Source of the DNA: Synergistaceae bacterium | GTDB lineage: Bacteria; Synergistota; Synergistia; Synergistales; Aminobacteriaceae | DNA: 57,581 bases | Assembly: GCA_018436785.1 (NCBI GenBank) | Contig: JAHDKR010000025.1 | Location: 1 to 57,581 of the forward strand | Reading direction: 5' to 3' | Shown: in pieces, positions 49,825-57,581 of the stretch | How the letters are laid out: each line of letters opens with the position of its first letter | How positions within the stretch are numbered: the stretch's first letter is position 1 | The notes under the pieces: model-generated | Database searches by the model: none | What the model was told of the DNA's origin: nothing | What the model saw: the letters and a program-made list of their open reading frames with translations, nothing else | Translations under genes and position numbers: made by a program

Positions 49825-50364
49825 TTACTTCGCTCCGGTCTTTCCGGCCTTGCGAATGATATGCTCGCCGGCGTACCGGATTCCCTTACCCTGATACGGC
49901 TCGGGCGGACGGAAACCGCGAATGATCGCGGATACCTGCCCTACCGCCTGTTTGTCGATCCCCTTGACCGACAGCTTCGTCGGTCCTTCCAGGGCTAACT
50001 CGATGCCTTCGGGAGCTTCGAACTCCACGGGGTTTGAGTAGCCGAGGTTGAGGATGAGCTTCTTCCCCTGCATCTGTGCACGATAGCCGACGCCGACGAT
50101 TTCAAGATCCTTCTTGAAACCGCCGCTGACGCCTGTGATCATGTTGGCGACAAGCGCACGGATCAGACCGTGGAACGCTTTCGTCTGTTTCTGTTCGTTC
50201 TGCCGGGTGACGACGATTATGCCGCCTTCGACGGCGACGTCGATCCCCGGAACCATGGGCGTTTCGAGCCGCCCTTTCGGCCCCTTCACCACGACGGCGC
50301 CGCCTTCGACGGCGACGGTCGTTCCGGAGGGTACCGGAATTGGCTTGCGTCCGATTCGAGACAT
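49825..50364 (-). CDS. rplF: 50S ribosomal protein L6
   Basis: A 179-aa L6. SRIGRKPIPVPSGTTVAVEG at the start, then LEIVGVGYRAQMQGKKLILN, then PEPYQGKGIRYAGEHI near the end, are diagnostic. It lies between rpsH and rplR. Confidence 0.96.
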   Translation of the reverse strand: MSRIGRKPIPVPSGTTVAVEGGAVVVKGPKGRLETPMVPGIDVAVEGGIIVVTRQNEQKQTKAFHGLIRALVANMITGVSGGFKKDLEIVGVGYRAQMQGKKLILNLGYSNPVEFEAPEGIELALEGPTKLSVKGIDKQAVGQVSAIIRGFRPPEPYQGKGIRYAGEHIIRKAGKTGAK

Positions 50365-50380
50365 CTACTCCACCTCTTCC

Positions 50381-50785
50381 TTACCACACGTAGCAGAGGA
50401 CTTCGCCGCCGAGGCCGAGCGTTCCGGCTTCCGTGTCGGTTTTGAGGCCCTTCGGTGTGGAGATGACGGCGATGCCGAGGCCGCCCATGACCTTGGGAAG
50501 GTCGGCGTGTCCAACGTAGACTCTTCTGCCCGGTTTGCTGATACGGCGCAGCCCCTGGATGACCCTCTCGCGGTTCGGTCCGTAGGAGAGGAACAGCCTG
50601 ATTGAGCTGTAGGCCTTCTTCGGGTCGTTGACTACCTTGAAATTCTTAATATACCCGGCTTCCTTCAGGATGCGGGCAATTTCCATCTTTATCTTGCTCA
50701 TCGGAACGTCGACGCTCTCATGATACACCATGTTTGCGTTCCTGACGCGAGTGAGCATATCCGCTATCGGATCGGTAACGTACAT
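50381..50785 (-). CDS. rpsH: 30S ribosomal protein S8
   Basis: A 134-aa S8. [20 protein letters not shown], then [20 protein letters not shown] at the end, are typical of this 16S rRNA-binding and, in some bacteria, operon-regulating protein. It lies between rpsN and rplF. Confidence 0.96.
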   Translation of the reverse strand: MYVTDPIADMLTRVRNANMVYHESVDVPMSKIKMEIARILKEAGYIKNFKVVNDPKKAYSSIRLFLSYGPNRERVIQGLRRISKPGRRVYVGHADLPKVMGGLGIAVISTPKGLKTDTEAGTLGLGGEVLCYVW

Positions 50786-50813
50786 TCCTAGTGACCCCCT
50801 TCAGTCCACTCGA

Positions 50814-50999
50814 CTACCAGCTCGACTTGACGACGCCGGGAATTTTCCCTTCGCGAGCAAGCTTCCTGAAACAGCAGCGGCACATGTTGAATCTTCTCAT
50901 GAAGGCATGAACACGGCCGCAGAGCGGACATCTGTTATACTTTCGCACCGCTAACTTCGGGGGTTGCGCCGCTTTATGCTTGATTGCCTTTCTCGCCAT
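50814..50999 (-). CDS. rpsN: 30S ribosomal protein S14, zinc-binding type
   Basis: A 61-aa S14 of type Z. The zinc ligands are the CPLC and CRCC pairs, and [20 protein letters not shown] is the family tail. ATG 50999 gives the normal length; the open frame extends upstream into the rplE overlap region without a start signal. It lies between rplE and rpsH. Confidence 0.96.
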   Translation of the reverse strand: MARKAIKHKAAQPPKLAVRKYNRCPLCGRVHAFMRRFNMCRCCFRKLAREGKIPGVVKSSW

Positions 51000-51015
51000 T
51001 TTCGACTCCCCCTTC

Positions 51016-51558
51016 CTACCGGGTGAACGGCATTCCCAGCTCGCGGAGAAGAGCTTGGGCTTCCTCATCCGTCTTCGCCGAGGTTACAAGCGAGACGTTC
51101 ATGCCACGGGAACGGATGACCTTGTCGTAACTGATCTCAGGGAAGATAAGCTGCTCCTTGAGACCGAGATTGTAGTTGCCTCTTCCGTCGAAACCGCGGC
51201 GGGAGACGCCCTGAAAGTCCTTGATGCTGGGAAGCGCGAGCGAAAGGAGACGATCAAGAAACTCCCACATACGCTCTCCGCGCAGCGTGACGGTGCACGC
51301 TACGGGCATTCCCTGGCGGACCTTGAATCCGGCGACCGATTTCTTCGCTCTCTTCAAAAGCGGACGCTGTCCTGTAATCGCGCCAAGCTCAGCGATCGCG
51401 TTGTCCATGAATTTGATGTCGAGCTTTGCGTCGCCCACACCGATGTTCACCACGACTTTTTTAAGCCGGGGTATTTCCATCACGTTTTTGTAACTGAACT
51501 CCTTCGCCAGTTTCGGCGAGACGTCATTTTTGTATTTTTCAAGCAGCCGAGGGGCCAT
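51016..51558 (-). CDS. rplE: 50S ribosomal protein L5
   Basis: A 180-aa L5. [20 protein letters not shown], then [20 protein letters not shown] and a C-terminal [20 protein letters not shown] are diagnostic. Binds 5S rRNA. It lies between rplX and rpsN. Confidence 0.96.
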   Translation of the reverse strand: MAPRLLEKYKNDVSPKLAKEFSYKNVMEIPRLKKVVVNIGVGDAKLDIKFMDNAIAELGAITGQRPLLKRAKKSVAGFKVRQGMPVACTVTLRGERMWEFLDRLLSLALPSIKDFQGVSRRGFDGRGNYNLGLKEQLIFPEISYDKVIRSRGMNVSLVTSAKTDEEAQALLRELGMPFTR

Positions 51559-51572
51559 TCACGCTTACCTCC

Positions 51573-51899
51573 TTACACCTGGTCCACGATCTCGCCGCAG
51601 GCCTTGCACATACGAACCTTGTTCCCGTTCTCGAGATAGCCGCGACCGACGCGTGTTGCAGCGCCGCAGGAGGGGCATACGAGCATGACCTTGCTGGCGT
51701 ATATCGGGGCTTCCTGCTTGATTATGCCCGACTGGGGATTCTTCTGGGAGGGTTTCACGTGCTTTGTCACCACGTTCACTCCCTCGATGACCAGCAGGTC
51801 CCTGTCGCGGATGCAGCGAAGGACTTTGCCTTCTTTGCCTGCATCCTTTCCGGAGATCACCCGAACACGGTCGCCTTTTTTCAGTCTCATCTTGCTCAT
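51573..51899 (-). CDS. rplX: 50S ribosomal protein L24
   Basis: A 108-aa L24. The KOW motif reads KKGDRVRVISGKDAGKEGKV, then GVNVVTKHVKPSQKNPQSGI follows. A CPSCG...CKACG pair near the C-terminus suggests a bound metal. It lies between rplN and rplE. Confidence 0.95.
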   Translation of the reverse strand: MSKMRLKKGDRVRVISGKDAGKEGKVLRCIRDRDLLVIEGVNVVTKHVKPSQKNPQSGIIKQEAPIYASKVMLVCPSCGAATRVGRGYLENGNKVRMCKACGEIVDQV

Positions 51900-51915
51900 T
51901 ATCCGTTATCCTCCG

Positions 51916-52284
51916 TCATACGACTTCGGGCGCGAGGGAGAGGATACGCATATACTTTTTCGCCCTCAGCTCCCTGCCCACAGGCCCGAAAATTCGGGTG
52001 CCCTTGGGGTCGCCGTTGTTATCGATGATCACCGCAGCGTTGTCGTCGAAGCGGACATAGGAGCCGTCCGCACGGCGTATTTCCTTCTTTGTGCGCACGA
52101 TCACCGCCTTGACGACAGTTCCCTTGGCGACGTTGCTGTTTGGAATCGCTTCGCGAACCGAGGCGACGATGACGTCGCCTATTGTGCCCCACTTGCGCTT
52201 GCTCCCGCCGAGTACCTGGATGCAGAAAAGCTTCTTCGCACCGGAGTTGTCGGCGACGTTGAGGACTGTAGTCAGCTGAATCAT
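51916..52284 (-). CDS. rplN: 50S ribosomal protein L14
   Basis: A 122-aa L14. [20 protein letters not shown] and [20 protein letters not shown], then [10 protein letters not shown], are diagnostic. It starts 3 bp after rpsQ. Confidence 0.96.
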   Translation of the reverse strand: MIQLTTVLNVADNSGAKKLFCIQVLGGSKRKWGTIGDVIVASVREAIPNSNVAKGTVVKAVIVRTKKEIRRADGSYVRFDDNAAVIIDNNGDPKGTRIFGPVGRELRAKKYMRILSLAPEVV

Positions 52285-52287
52285 GAC

Positions 52288-52584
52288 TTACGCCTCCCCG
52301 CCGTTCTCCGCAACCTCGTCGAAGACGGGGGCTTTGCGTACGATCTCCAGAAGCGTCCAGCGCTTCGTCTTGCTGAGAGGACGGGTCTCGCCTATTGTTA
52401 CGAGATCTCCCATCCGGCATTCATTCTTTTCGTCATGCGCGGTATATTTGCTCGCCCTGACGATTCTCTTCCCGTAGAGGGGGTGTTTTTCAAACCGTTC
52501 AACCCGTATTACGACGGTCTTCTCCATCTTGTCGCTCACGACCGTACCTGTCCGGATCTTGCGGTGAGGTTTCCGCTCTTCCAT
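52288..52584 (-). CDS. rpsQ: 30S ribosomal protein S17
   Basis: A 98-aa S17. [20 protein letters not shown] and [20 protein letters not shown] are the OB-fold signature. It lies between rpmC and rplN. The C-terminus extends a little past the usual end. Confidence 0.95.
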   Translation of the reverse strand: MEERKPHRKIRTGTVVSDKMEKTVVIRVERFEKHPLYGKRIVRASKYTAHDEKNECRMGDLVTIGETRPLSKTKRWTLLEIVRKAPVFDEVAENGGEA

Positions 52585-52590
52585 TCGGGG

Positions 52591-52812
52591 CTACCTCCTT
52601 CCGGCGGACTGATCGCCGGCCATCTGCTTCTCGCGGACGATCGTCAATACCCGCGCGATCGTCTTACGTACATCCTTGATTCTGCTCGTATTCTTCAGCT
52701 GTCCGATGGCGTTCTGAAAACGCAGGTTGAACAGCTCTTCCTTGTACTGTTTGTGCTTCTCGTTCAGTTCATCGAGTGTAAGGTCGCGCAAATTCTTGCT
52801 CTCCATGTTCAT
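52591..52812 (-). CDS. rpmC: 50S ribosomal protein L29
   Basis: A 73-aa L29. [20 protein letters not shown] and [20 protein letters not shown], then [11 protein letters not shown], are typical. ATG 52812 overlaps the rplP stop (ATGA); ATG 52806 is also possible and sits 8 nt after GGTGG. Confidence 0.93.
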   Translation of the reverse strand: MNMESKNLRDLTLDELNEKHKQYKEELFNLRFQNAIGQLKNTSRIKDVRKTIARVLTIVREKQMAGDQSAGRR

Positions 52813-53231
52813 TCACCACCAAAACCTTCCCGGGCCACAAGACGCACCTTGACGGGGAGCTTGTGGGATGCGGTGCGGAATGCTTCTTCCACTATGTCTC
52901 TGGGAACACCCGCGATTTCAAAGAGAATTCTGCCGCGCTTCACAGGAGCCACCCAGAATTCCGGCGCGCCCTTTCCCTTTCCCATTCTCGTCTCCAAGGG
53001 TTTCTTGGTGAAAGGATGATCGGGGAAGATCCGGATCCAAATTTTGCCGCCTTTTTTCATCTTACGTGAGATGGCGACGCGCGTGGCCTCTATCTGTCGC
53101 GCGGTGATCCAGGCGCAGTCGAGGGTCTGGAGACCGTACTCGCCAAAGGCGACATAGTTTCCTCCCTTCGCTTTCCCTTTAAGGGGGCGGCGAAAAGGCT
53201 TTCTATACTTCACTCTGCTGGGCATCAACAT
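52809..53231 (-). CDS. rplP: 50S ribosomal protein L16
   Basis: A 140-aa L16. [20 protein letters not shown] at the start and GYLQ-type [19 protein letters not shown], then [20 protein letters not shown], are diagnostic. It lies between rpsC and rpmC. Confidence 0.96.
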   Translation of the reverse strand: MLMPSRVKYRKPFRRPLKGKAKGGNYVAFGEYGLQTLDCAWITARQIEATRVAISRKMKKGGKIWIRIFPDHPFTKKPLETRMGKGKGAPEFWVAPVKRGRILFEIAGVPRDIVEEAFRTASHKLPVKVRLVAREGFGGE

Positions 53232-53237
53232 CGCGAG

Positions 53238-53957
53238 TTACCCCCTTCCCCGGGAAGACTCCGGGGCGCGATCTCCGCGGGAACGGTCCTGACGGGGCCC
53301 GCGACCCTGTCGGGGCGCCTGCGCAGGACGCTCGTTCTCCTTGTCCCGGAAAATCCAGACCTTGACGCCGATAACGCCGTACATTGTCTTCGCCTCGGCG
53401 AATCCGTAGTCGATGTCGGCGCGGATCGTCGAAAGAGGCAGACGGCCTTCGTTGTACCACTCCGTGCGGGCAATTTCAGCTCCGCCCAAACGGCCGGCGC
53501 AGGATATCTTGATTCCCTTCGCTCCGCCCTTCATGGCGCGGAAGATGGACTGCTTCATCGCACGGCGGAAGGACACTCTGCGCTCAAGCGCGGATGCAAC
53601 GCCCACTGCCACAAGCTGCGACACGACGTCAGGGTTCTTAATCTCCTGGACGTTGATCATAATCTTCGCGCCTGTCTTCGCCTGGAGCTCGTCCTTCATC
53701 ACCTGAATCTCGGCGCCGCCCCGTCCGATAACTACACCGGGCCGGGAGGTCCAAACCGTGAAGCGAATGACGTGCCCGACGCGCTCTATCTCGATGCGGG
53801 AGATTCCTGCATTCTCCCACTTCTTTGCGATATACTTCCGAAGCGCGATGTCCTCGTGAAGATTCTTCGCGTACTCCTTGCCGCTGGCAAACCACTTGGA
53901 TTCCCACTCACTGGCAACTCCCAGTCGGAATCCGATTGGGTGAACTTTCTGTCCCAC
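53238..53957 (-). CDS. rpsC: 30S ribosomal protein S3
   Basis: A 239-aa S3. MGQKVHPIGFRLGVASEWES at the start, the KH domain around VVIGRGGAEIQVMKDEL, and GRLGGAEIARTEWYNEGRLP are diagnostic. The C-terminal 35 residues are Arg/Gly/Pro-rich (RQGRGPRQDRSRGD) and probably disordered. It lies between rplV and rplP. Confidence 0.96.
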   Translation of the reverse strand: MGQKVHPIGFRLGVASEWESKWFASGKEYAKNLHEDIALRKYIAKKWENAGISRIEIERVGHVIRFTVWTSRPGVVIGRGGAEIQVMKDELQAKTGAKIMINVQEIKNPDVVSQLVAVGVASALERRVSFRRAMKQSIFRAMKGGAKGIKISCAGRLGGAEIARTEWYNEGRLPLSTIRADIDYGFAEAKTMYGVIGVKVWIFRDKENERPAQAPRQGRGPRQDRSRGDRAPESSRGRG

Positions 53958-53970
53958 GAGTTCCCCCTCC

Positions 53971-54303
53971 TTACCGTTCCGCGACTATCACAGTCACATG
54001 ACTCGTACGGTGGCGGTAGGGGTGCGCCCTACCCATGGAGACCGGACGAAAACGCTTCATCACTGGCCCCTGATCCGCCGTAGCTGCTACTATACGCAGT
54101 TTGTCGGTGTCCATGCCGAAGTTGTGTTCCGCATTGGCCACTGCGCTCTGCAACACTTTGCTTACGAGTTTCGCCGACTTCTGCGGGCTGTAGCGGAGAG
54201 CGACAAGCGCTTCTCCAACTTTCTTGCCGCGGATAAGGCAGAGCACCCGCCGTACTTTTATGGGAGAAACCCGTACCTGTCTGGCAACGGCTTTTGCTTC
54301 CAT
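53971..54303 (-). CDS. rplV: 50S ribosomal protein L22
   Basis: A 110-aa L22. RQVRVSPIKVRRVLCLIRGK, then VAATADQGPVMKRFRPVSMG and HRTSHVTVIVAE, are diagnostic. I chose ATG 54303 because GAGGAGGT lies 7 nt upstream; an ATG at 54309 is too close to it and a longer open frame reads through rpsS. Confidence 0.95.
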   Translation of the reverse strand: MEAKAVARQVRVSPIKVRRVLCLIRGKKVGEALVALRYSPQKSAKLVSKVLQSAVANAEHNFGMDTDKLRIVAATADQGPVMKRFRPVSMGRAHPYRHRTSHVTVIVAER

Positions 54304-54316
54304 CACCATTACCTCC

Positions 54317-54598
54317 TCACCGAACCCTTGAGGAACGCTCCTGACCCGCGTGTCCTCCGAACTTGCGGGTGGGGGCGAATTCGCCAAGCTTATGTCCGAC
54401 CATATTTTCGCTGATGTAGATGGGTATATGGATCCGTCCGTTGTGCACCGCGATCGTATGGCCAATCATGGCGGGAACGATCGTCGATCTGCGGGACCAG
54501 GTCTTCATGACCTTCTTCGCTGTTCCTTCGTTCATATCTTCGATCTTCCGGAGCAGCTTCTGATCCACATAGGGCCCCTTCTTTCTGGAACGAGCCAT
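54317..54598 (-). CDS. rpsS: 30S ribosomal protein S19
   Basis: A 93-aa S19. [20 protein letters not shown], then [20 protein letters not shown], then [20 protein letters not shown], are diagnostic. It lies between rplB and rplV. Confidence 0.96.
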   Translation of the reverse strand: MARSRKKGPYVDQKLLRKIEDMNEGTAKKVMKTWSRRSTIVPAMIGHTIAVHNGRIHIPIYISENMVGHKLGEFAPTRKFGGHAGQERSSRVR

Positions 54599-54611
54599 TC
54601 AGTGTCCCTCC

Positions 54612-55439
54612 TTACTTCTCGTACCGGCGCCGAACGATCATCTTATCGGACGGCTTCTTCTTCCGGGTGCGGTATCCTTTTGCGGGCGTTCCCCAGGGGG
54701 AGACGGGATGCTTGTGCGACTTGCTCTTGCCTTCGCCGCCGCCCATGGGGTGGTCCACAGGGTTCATGACCATACCGCGAACCATTGGACGTCTTCCAAG
54801 CCAACGGGTCTTCCCGGCCTTGCCGAAGGACACGTTCTCAAAGTCTTCGTTACCGACCTGGCCTATCGTCGCCATGCACTCCTGAAGGATGAGGCGGAGC
54901 TCACCGCTGGGCATACGCAGGTACGCGTACTTGCCTTCCTTCGCCATGAGCTGTGCCGAAGTTCCGGCGGCACGGACGAGTTTCGCTCCTCTGCCGGGTT
55001 CGAGCTCAAGGTTGTGCACGGTGGTTCCCACCGGGATGTCTTTCAGCTTCAGCGCGTTGCCCGGGCGGATGTCCGACTCGGGGCCCGCGACGATCTTGTC
55101 GCCGACGTTCAGATCCTTGGGGGCGATGATATATCGTTTATCGCCGTCAAGGTAGTGAATGAGCGCGATCCTCGCGTTCCTGTTCGGATCGTACTCGATC
55201 GCGGCAACCTTCCCGGGAACGTTGAGCTTGTTCCTCTTGAAGTCGATGACTCTGTAGAGTCTCTTCGCGCCGCCGCCTCTGTGGCGCATGGTGATTCTGC
55301 CGCGATTGTTCCTGCCGCCCTTCTTGTGAAGAGGCTCGAGAAGAGAGCGCTCCGGATCCTTTTTGGTAAGATCGTCGTTCTTCTGAACGGTCATGAACCT
55401 GCGGCCTGGAGTATAGGGGTTGAACTTCTTGATCGCCAT
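54612..55439 (-). CDS. rplB: 50S ribosomal protein L2
   Basis: A 275-aa L2. [20 protein letters not shown] at the start, [20 protein letters not shown], and the C-terminal [20 protein letters not shown] are diagnostic. It lies between rplW and rpsS. Confidence 0.97.
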   Translation of the reverse strand: MAIKKFNPYTPGRRFMTVQKNDDLTKKDPERSLLEPLHKKGGRNNRGRITMRHRGGGAKRLYRVIDFKRNKLNVPGKVAAIEYDPNRNARIALIHYLDGDKRYIIAPKDLNVGDKIVAGPESDIRPGNALKLKDIPVGTTVHNLELEPGRGAKLVRAAGTSAQLMAKEGKYAYLRMPSGELRLILQECMATIGQVGNEDFENVSFGKAGKTRWLGRRPMVRGMVMNPVDHPMGGGEGKSKSHKHPVSPWGTPAKGYRTRKKKPSDKMIVRRRYEK

Positions 55440-55460
55440 TGGTTTCCTTTCTCCTTCCCG

Positions 55461-55757
55461 CTAAATGCTCGCGCCTTCGAAGAAGTCGATACGCTCTCCT
55501 GGAGCGAGGCTGACTATCGCTTTTTTCCATGAACGGGTCTTTCCGATAAAAGCGCCCATTCTCTTCGGCTTCGGATGGATATTCAAAATATGAACGGCCG
55601 TTACTTTGACCTTGAAGATCTCCTCAATCGCCTTGCGAACCTGGATCTTGTTCGCGGACAAATGGACTTCAAAGCTGTACTTGTTCAGCTCCATAAGGCG
55701 GCTGCTCTTTTCGGTGATCAGCGGACGGATGATGATGTCGTGCGCTACGAGGTTCAT
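55461..55757 (-). CDS. rplW: 50S ribosomal protein L23
   Basis: A 98-aa L23. IIIRPLITEKSSRLMELNKY, then FKVKVTAVHILNIHPKPKRM, are typical. ATG 55757 overlaps the rplD stop (ATGA). Forms part of the exit-tunnel docking site. Confidence 0.95.
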   Translation of the reverse strand: MNLVAHDIIIRPLITEKSSRLMELNKYSFEVHLSANKIQVRKAIEEIFKVKVTAVHILNIHPKPKRMGAFIGKTRSWKKAIVSLAPGERIDFFEGASI

Positions 55758-56377
55758 CCGACATACACCTCCTCAAGCTTTTCCACGACTTCCGGGGTCA
55801 GGATCAGCGTCCCGGCGTTGAGAAGATCGTAGACATTGATGTTCACCATGTTGATCACCTTCGCGCCCGGTACGTTGCGGGCGGACTTCAATACGGCTTC
55901 GTTCGCCTCGGGAAGAATGATGAGCGGTTTCCTGGCTTTGACCGCCGTGAGGAACGCAAGCATCTCCTTCGTGGAGGGCTTTTCGATGTCGAACGATTTA
56001 ACGACCGTCATAAGCTCTTCGCGGACTTTCAGCGACAGCGCGCTTTTGATCGCGAGACGGCGTACTTTCTTGTTCACCTTCTGGCTGTAATCCCTGGGCT
56101 TGGGGGCGTGCGTAACGCCGCCGCCGGCCCACAGGGGCGAACGGATGCTCCCGTGACGGGCGCGTCCTGTCTTCTTCTGTCTCCAGGGCTTCTTGCCGCC
56201 GCCCCGGACTTCTCCCCGCGTCTTCGCGGACTGCGTTCCGAGTCTCGCGTTCGCAAGCTGGGCGACGACTACCTGGTGCATGGCGGGTACGTGCACGGGG
56301 GCGGCGAAAACGCCGTCCGAAAGTTGCACTTCCCCTACCGTTTCTCCCTGGAAGCTGACGAGTTTCAGGGTAGGCAT
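55754..56377 (-). CDS. rplD: 50S ribosomal protein L4
   Basis: A 207-aa L4. HQVVVAQLANARLGTQSAKT, then RGGGKKPWRQKKTGRARHGS and VTHAPKPRDYSQKVNKKVRR are diagnostic. It lies between rplC and rplW and, in enteric bacteria, regulates its operon. Confidence 0.96.
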   Translation of the reverse strand: MPTLKLVSFQGETVGEVQLSDGVFAAPVHVPAMHQVVVAQLANARLGTQSAKTRGEVRGGGKKPWRQKKTGRARHGSIRSPLWAGGGVTHAPKPRDYSQKVNKKVRRLAIKSALSLKVREELMTVVKSFDIEKPSTKEMLAFLTAVKARKPLIILPEANEAVLKSARNVPGAKVINMVNINVYDLLNAGTLILTPEVVEKLEEVYVG

Positions 56378-56404
56378 GTTATTTCCGGCCTCCTTCTCTG
56401 CCGA

Positions 56405-57031
56405 CTACCCCTTCTTGAAAAGGGTCACCAGGCTGTTTTTCGCGCCCGGTACCGCACCCTTGACAAGAAGCAGGTGATTGTCGGAGTCCACTGCAACGAC
56501 GACGAGATTCTTGACTGTAACCTTCTCGCCGCCCATTCTACCGGGCATCTTTTTGCCCTTGAAAACTCTTCCGGGGTAGCTGCTTGCGCCGCTGGAGCCG
56601 CCGCGGCGGTGCACCACGGACGCGCCGTGGCTTGCGTTCGAACCGGCGAAATGATACTTCTTCACGACGCCCGCGAAGCCCTTACCTTTGCTCGTACCGG
56701 AGACGTTGATCGTCTCGCCCTCTGTGAAGAGAGTGACGTCGATCTGCTGGCCGACGGCGTACTCGTCGACAGAGTCGACCCGGAACTCGCGAAGCGTCTT
56801 CTTCGGCTCCACTTCAGCCTTCTCGAACAGACCCTTGCGGGACTTGTTCAGCTTTCTCGGATTGGGCTCGCCAAATCCAAGGACGAGTGCGCTGTATCCG
56901 TCCTTCGAGGGCGTCTTCAAATCCACCACGGGGCATGGTCCGGCCTGTATAATCGTCACAGGCGTGGCTTGGCCCTGCTCGTTGTAAATCTGGGCCATTC
57001 CGAGTTTTTTCCCCAGAATACCGATGCTCAT
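56405..57031 (-). CDS. rplC: 50S ribosomal protein L3
   Basis: A 208-aa L3. [20 protein letters not shown], then [20 protein letters not shown], then [20 protein letters not shown], are diagnostic. It lies between rpsJ and rplD. Confidence 0.97.
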   Translation of the reverse strand: MSIGILGKKLGMAQIYNEQGQATPVTIIQAGPCPVVDLKTPSKDGYSALVLGFGEPNPRKLNKSRKGLFEKAEVEPKKTLREFRVDSVDEYAVGQQIDVTLFTEGETINVSGTSKGKGFAGVVKKYHFAGSNASHGASVVHRRGGSSGASSYPGRVFKGKKMPGRMGGEKVTVKNLVVVAVDSDNHLLLVKGAVPGAKNSLVTLFKKG

Positions 57032-57064
57032 TACACTCCAACTCCTTTCAGCTCAGAGCTTCCC

Positions 57065-57370
57065 CTACAATTTAATCTGGATATCCACACCAGAAGGAAG
57101 GTTCAGCTGCATAAGCGCGTCCATCGTTTTCTGCGTCGGGTTGATGATGTCGATAAGGCGCTTATGTGTCCGTGTTTCAAACTGTTCGCGCGCATCCTTG
57201 TCCTTATGAGGGGACTTCAGGATAGTTACTTTGTTTATCTCGGTGGGAAGGGGAATCGGTCCCGAGACCTTTGCGCCGCTCCGGTCCGCCGTTTCGGCGA
57301 TCTGGGAAGCGGAGCTGTCAAGAACCCGGTGGTCGAAAGCCTTCAACCGAATACGAATTTTCTTTGCCAC
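57065..57370 (-). CDS. rpsJ: 30S ribosomal protein S10
   Basis: A 101-aa S10. [20 protein letters not shown], then [20 protein letters not shown], then [20 protein letters not shown], are diagnostic. It follows tuf, the usual junction of the str and S10 operons. Confidence 0.97.
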   Translation of the reverse strand: MAKKIRIRLKAFDHRVLDSSASQIAETADRSGAKVSGPIPLPTEINKVTILKSPHKDKDAREQFETRTHKRLIDIINPTQKTMDALMQLNLPSGVDIQIKL

Positions 57371-57391
57371 TGTGATCTCCCCTTTCAGGGG

Positions 57392-57581
57392 CTACTCTAG
57401 AATTTCGGTGACGACGCCGGCGCCGACCGTGTGGCCGCCCTCGCGCACTGCGAAACGAAGCCCTTCGTCCATCGCTATCGGCACGATCAGCTCGACCTCG
57501 AACGTCGCGTTGTCTCCGGGAATGACCATCTCCACTCCCTCGGGCAGCTTGATGCTTCCCGTCACGTCCGTCGTACGGAAA
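57392..57581 (-). CDS. tuf: Elongation factor Tu, C-terminal part (cut by window end)
   Basis: The last 62 or so residues of EF-Tu. [20 protein letters not shown], then [20 protein letters not shown], then [13 protein letters not shown] and a TAG stop, are diagnostic. The 5' part lies beyond the window. It carries aminoacyl-tRNA to the ribosome. Confidence 0.96.
   Translation of the reverse strand, partial: FRTTDVTGSIKLPEGVEMVIPGDNATFEVELIVPIAMDEGLRFAVREGGHTVGAGVVTEILE

Overview
The window is a 57.6 kb chromosomal segment from a flagellated, diderm (Gram-negative-type) bacterium of moderately high GC content. P-ring (FlgI) and L-ring (FlgH) proteins require an outer membrane. The ribosomal block (tuf, S10-spc-alpha, then ecfA1-ecfA2-ecfT-truA) follows a Firmicute-like order, and there are two Rpn-type PD-(D/E)XK genes. 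This mix fits the phylum Synergistota best. That placement is inference from gene content, since no marker comparison could be run. Almost every gene lies on the minus strand, so operons read from high to low coordinates.

Layout. 1-2231: two divergent Rpn-family nuclease/transposase-like genes with 12-bp tandem repeats in their coiled-coil tails. 2366-13525: a tightly coupled 12-gene operon for a pseudaminic-acid-type nonulosonate (pseB, oxidoreductase, GT-B protein, pseF, aminotransferase, acetyltransferase, amidotransferase, amidase, an unknown/HEPN-like gene pair, pseI, formyltransferase). 13635-20179: fliW-csrA-maf-fliC-flaG, the filament operon with its translational switch and its flagellin glycosyltransferase. 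20286-23111: a plus/minus island of three type II toxin-antitoxin modules, a truncated AAA ATPase and a fragment of another antitoxin. 23179-29562: flgM-flgN-flgK-flgL. 29600-32539: comF, GNAT, zinc ribbon, DUF3084 and YkgJ-type genes. 32540-38251: mreB-flgF-flgG-flgA-flgH-flgI-flgJ. 38349-41690: ecfA1-ecfA2-ecfT-truA. 41704-57581: ribosomal proteins with secY, adk, map, infA and rpoA, ending inside tuf.

How it works together. Sigma-28-like promoters (TAA... then about 11-12 nt, then a CCGAT-type -10) lie upstream of pseB, fliC, flgM and, more weakly, fliW. This suggests that filament, hook-junction proteins, the anti-sigma factor and the filament sugar are made at the same late stage of assembly. 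Maf would attach the nonulosonate to flagellin. FliW and CsrA would set flagellin translation through two ANGGA sites visible in the fliC leader, one in a hairpin loop and one in the Shine-Dalgarno sequence. FliC (905 aa), FlgL (1026 aa) and FlgK (851 aa) are all far larger than usual, and FlgL carries about six copies of a repeated module.

The most novel-looking parts are the non-standard nonulosonate pathway (no recognisable PseG, a StrS-like rather than typical PseC aminotransferase, an added formyltransferase and amidase), the HEPN-like RX4H gene pair inside it, and the jointly enlarged filament and junction proteins.
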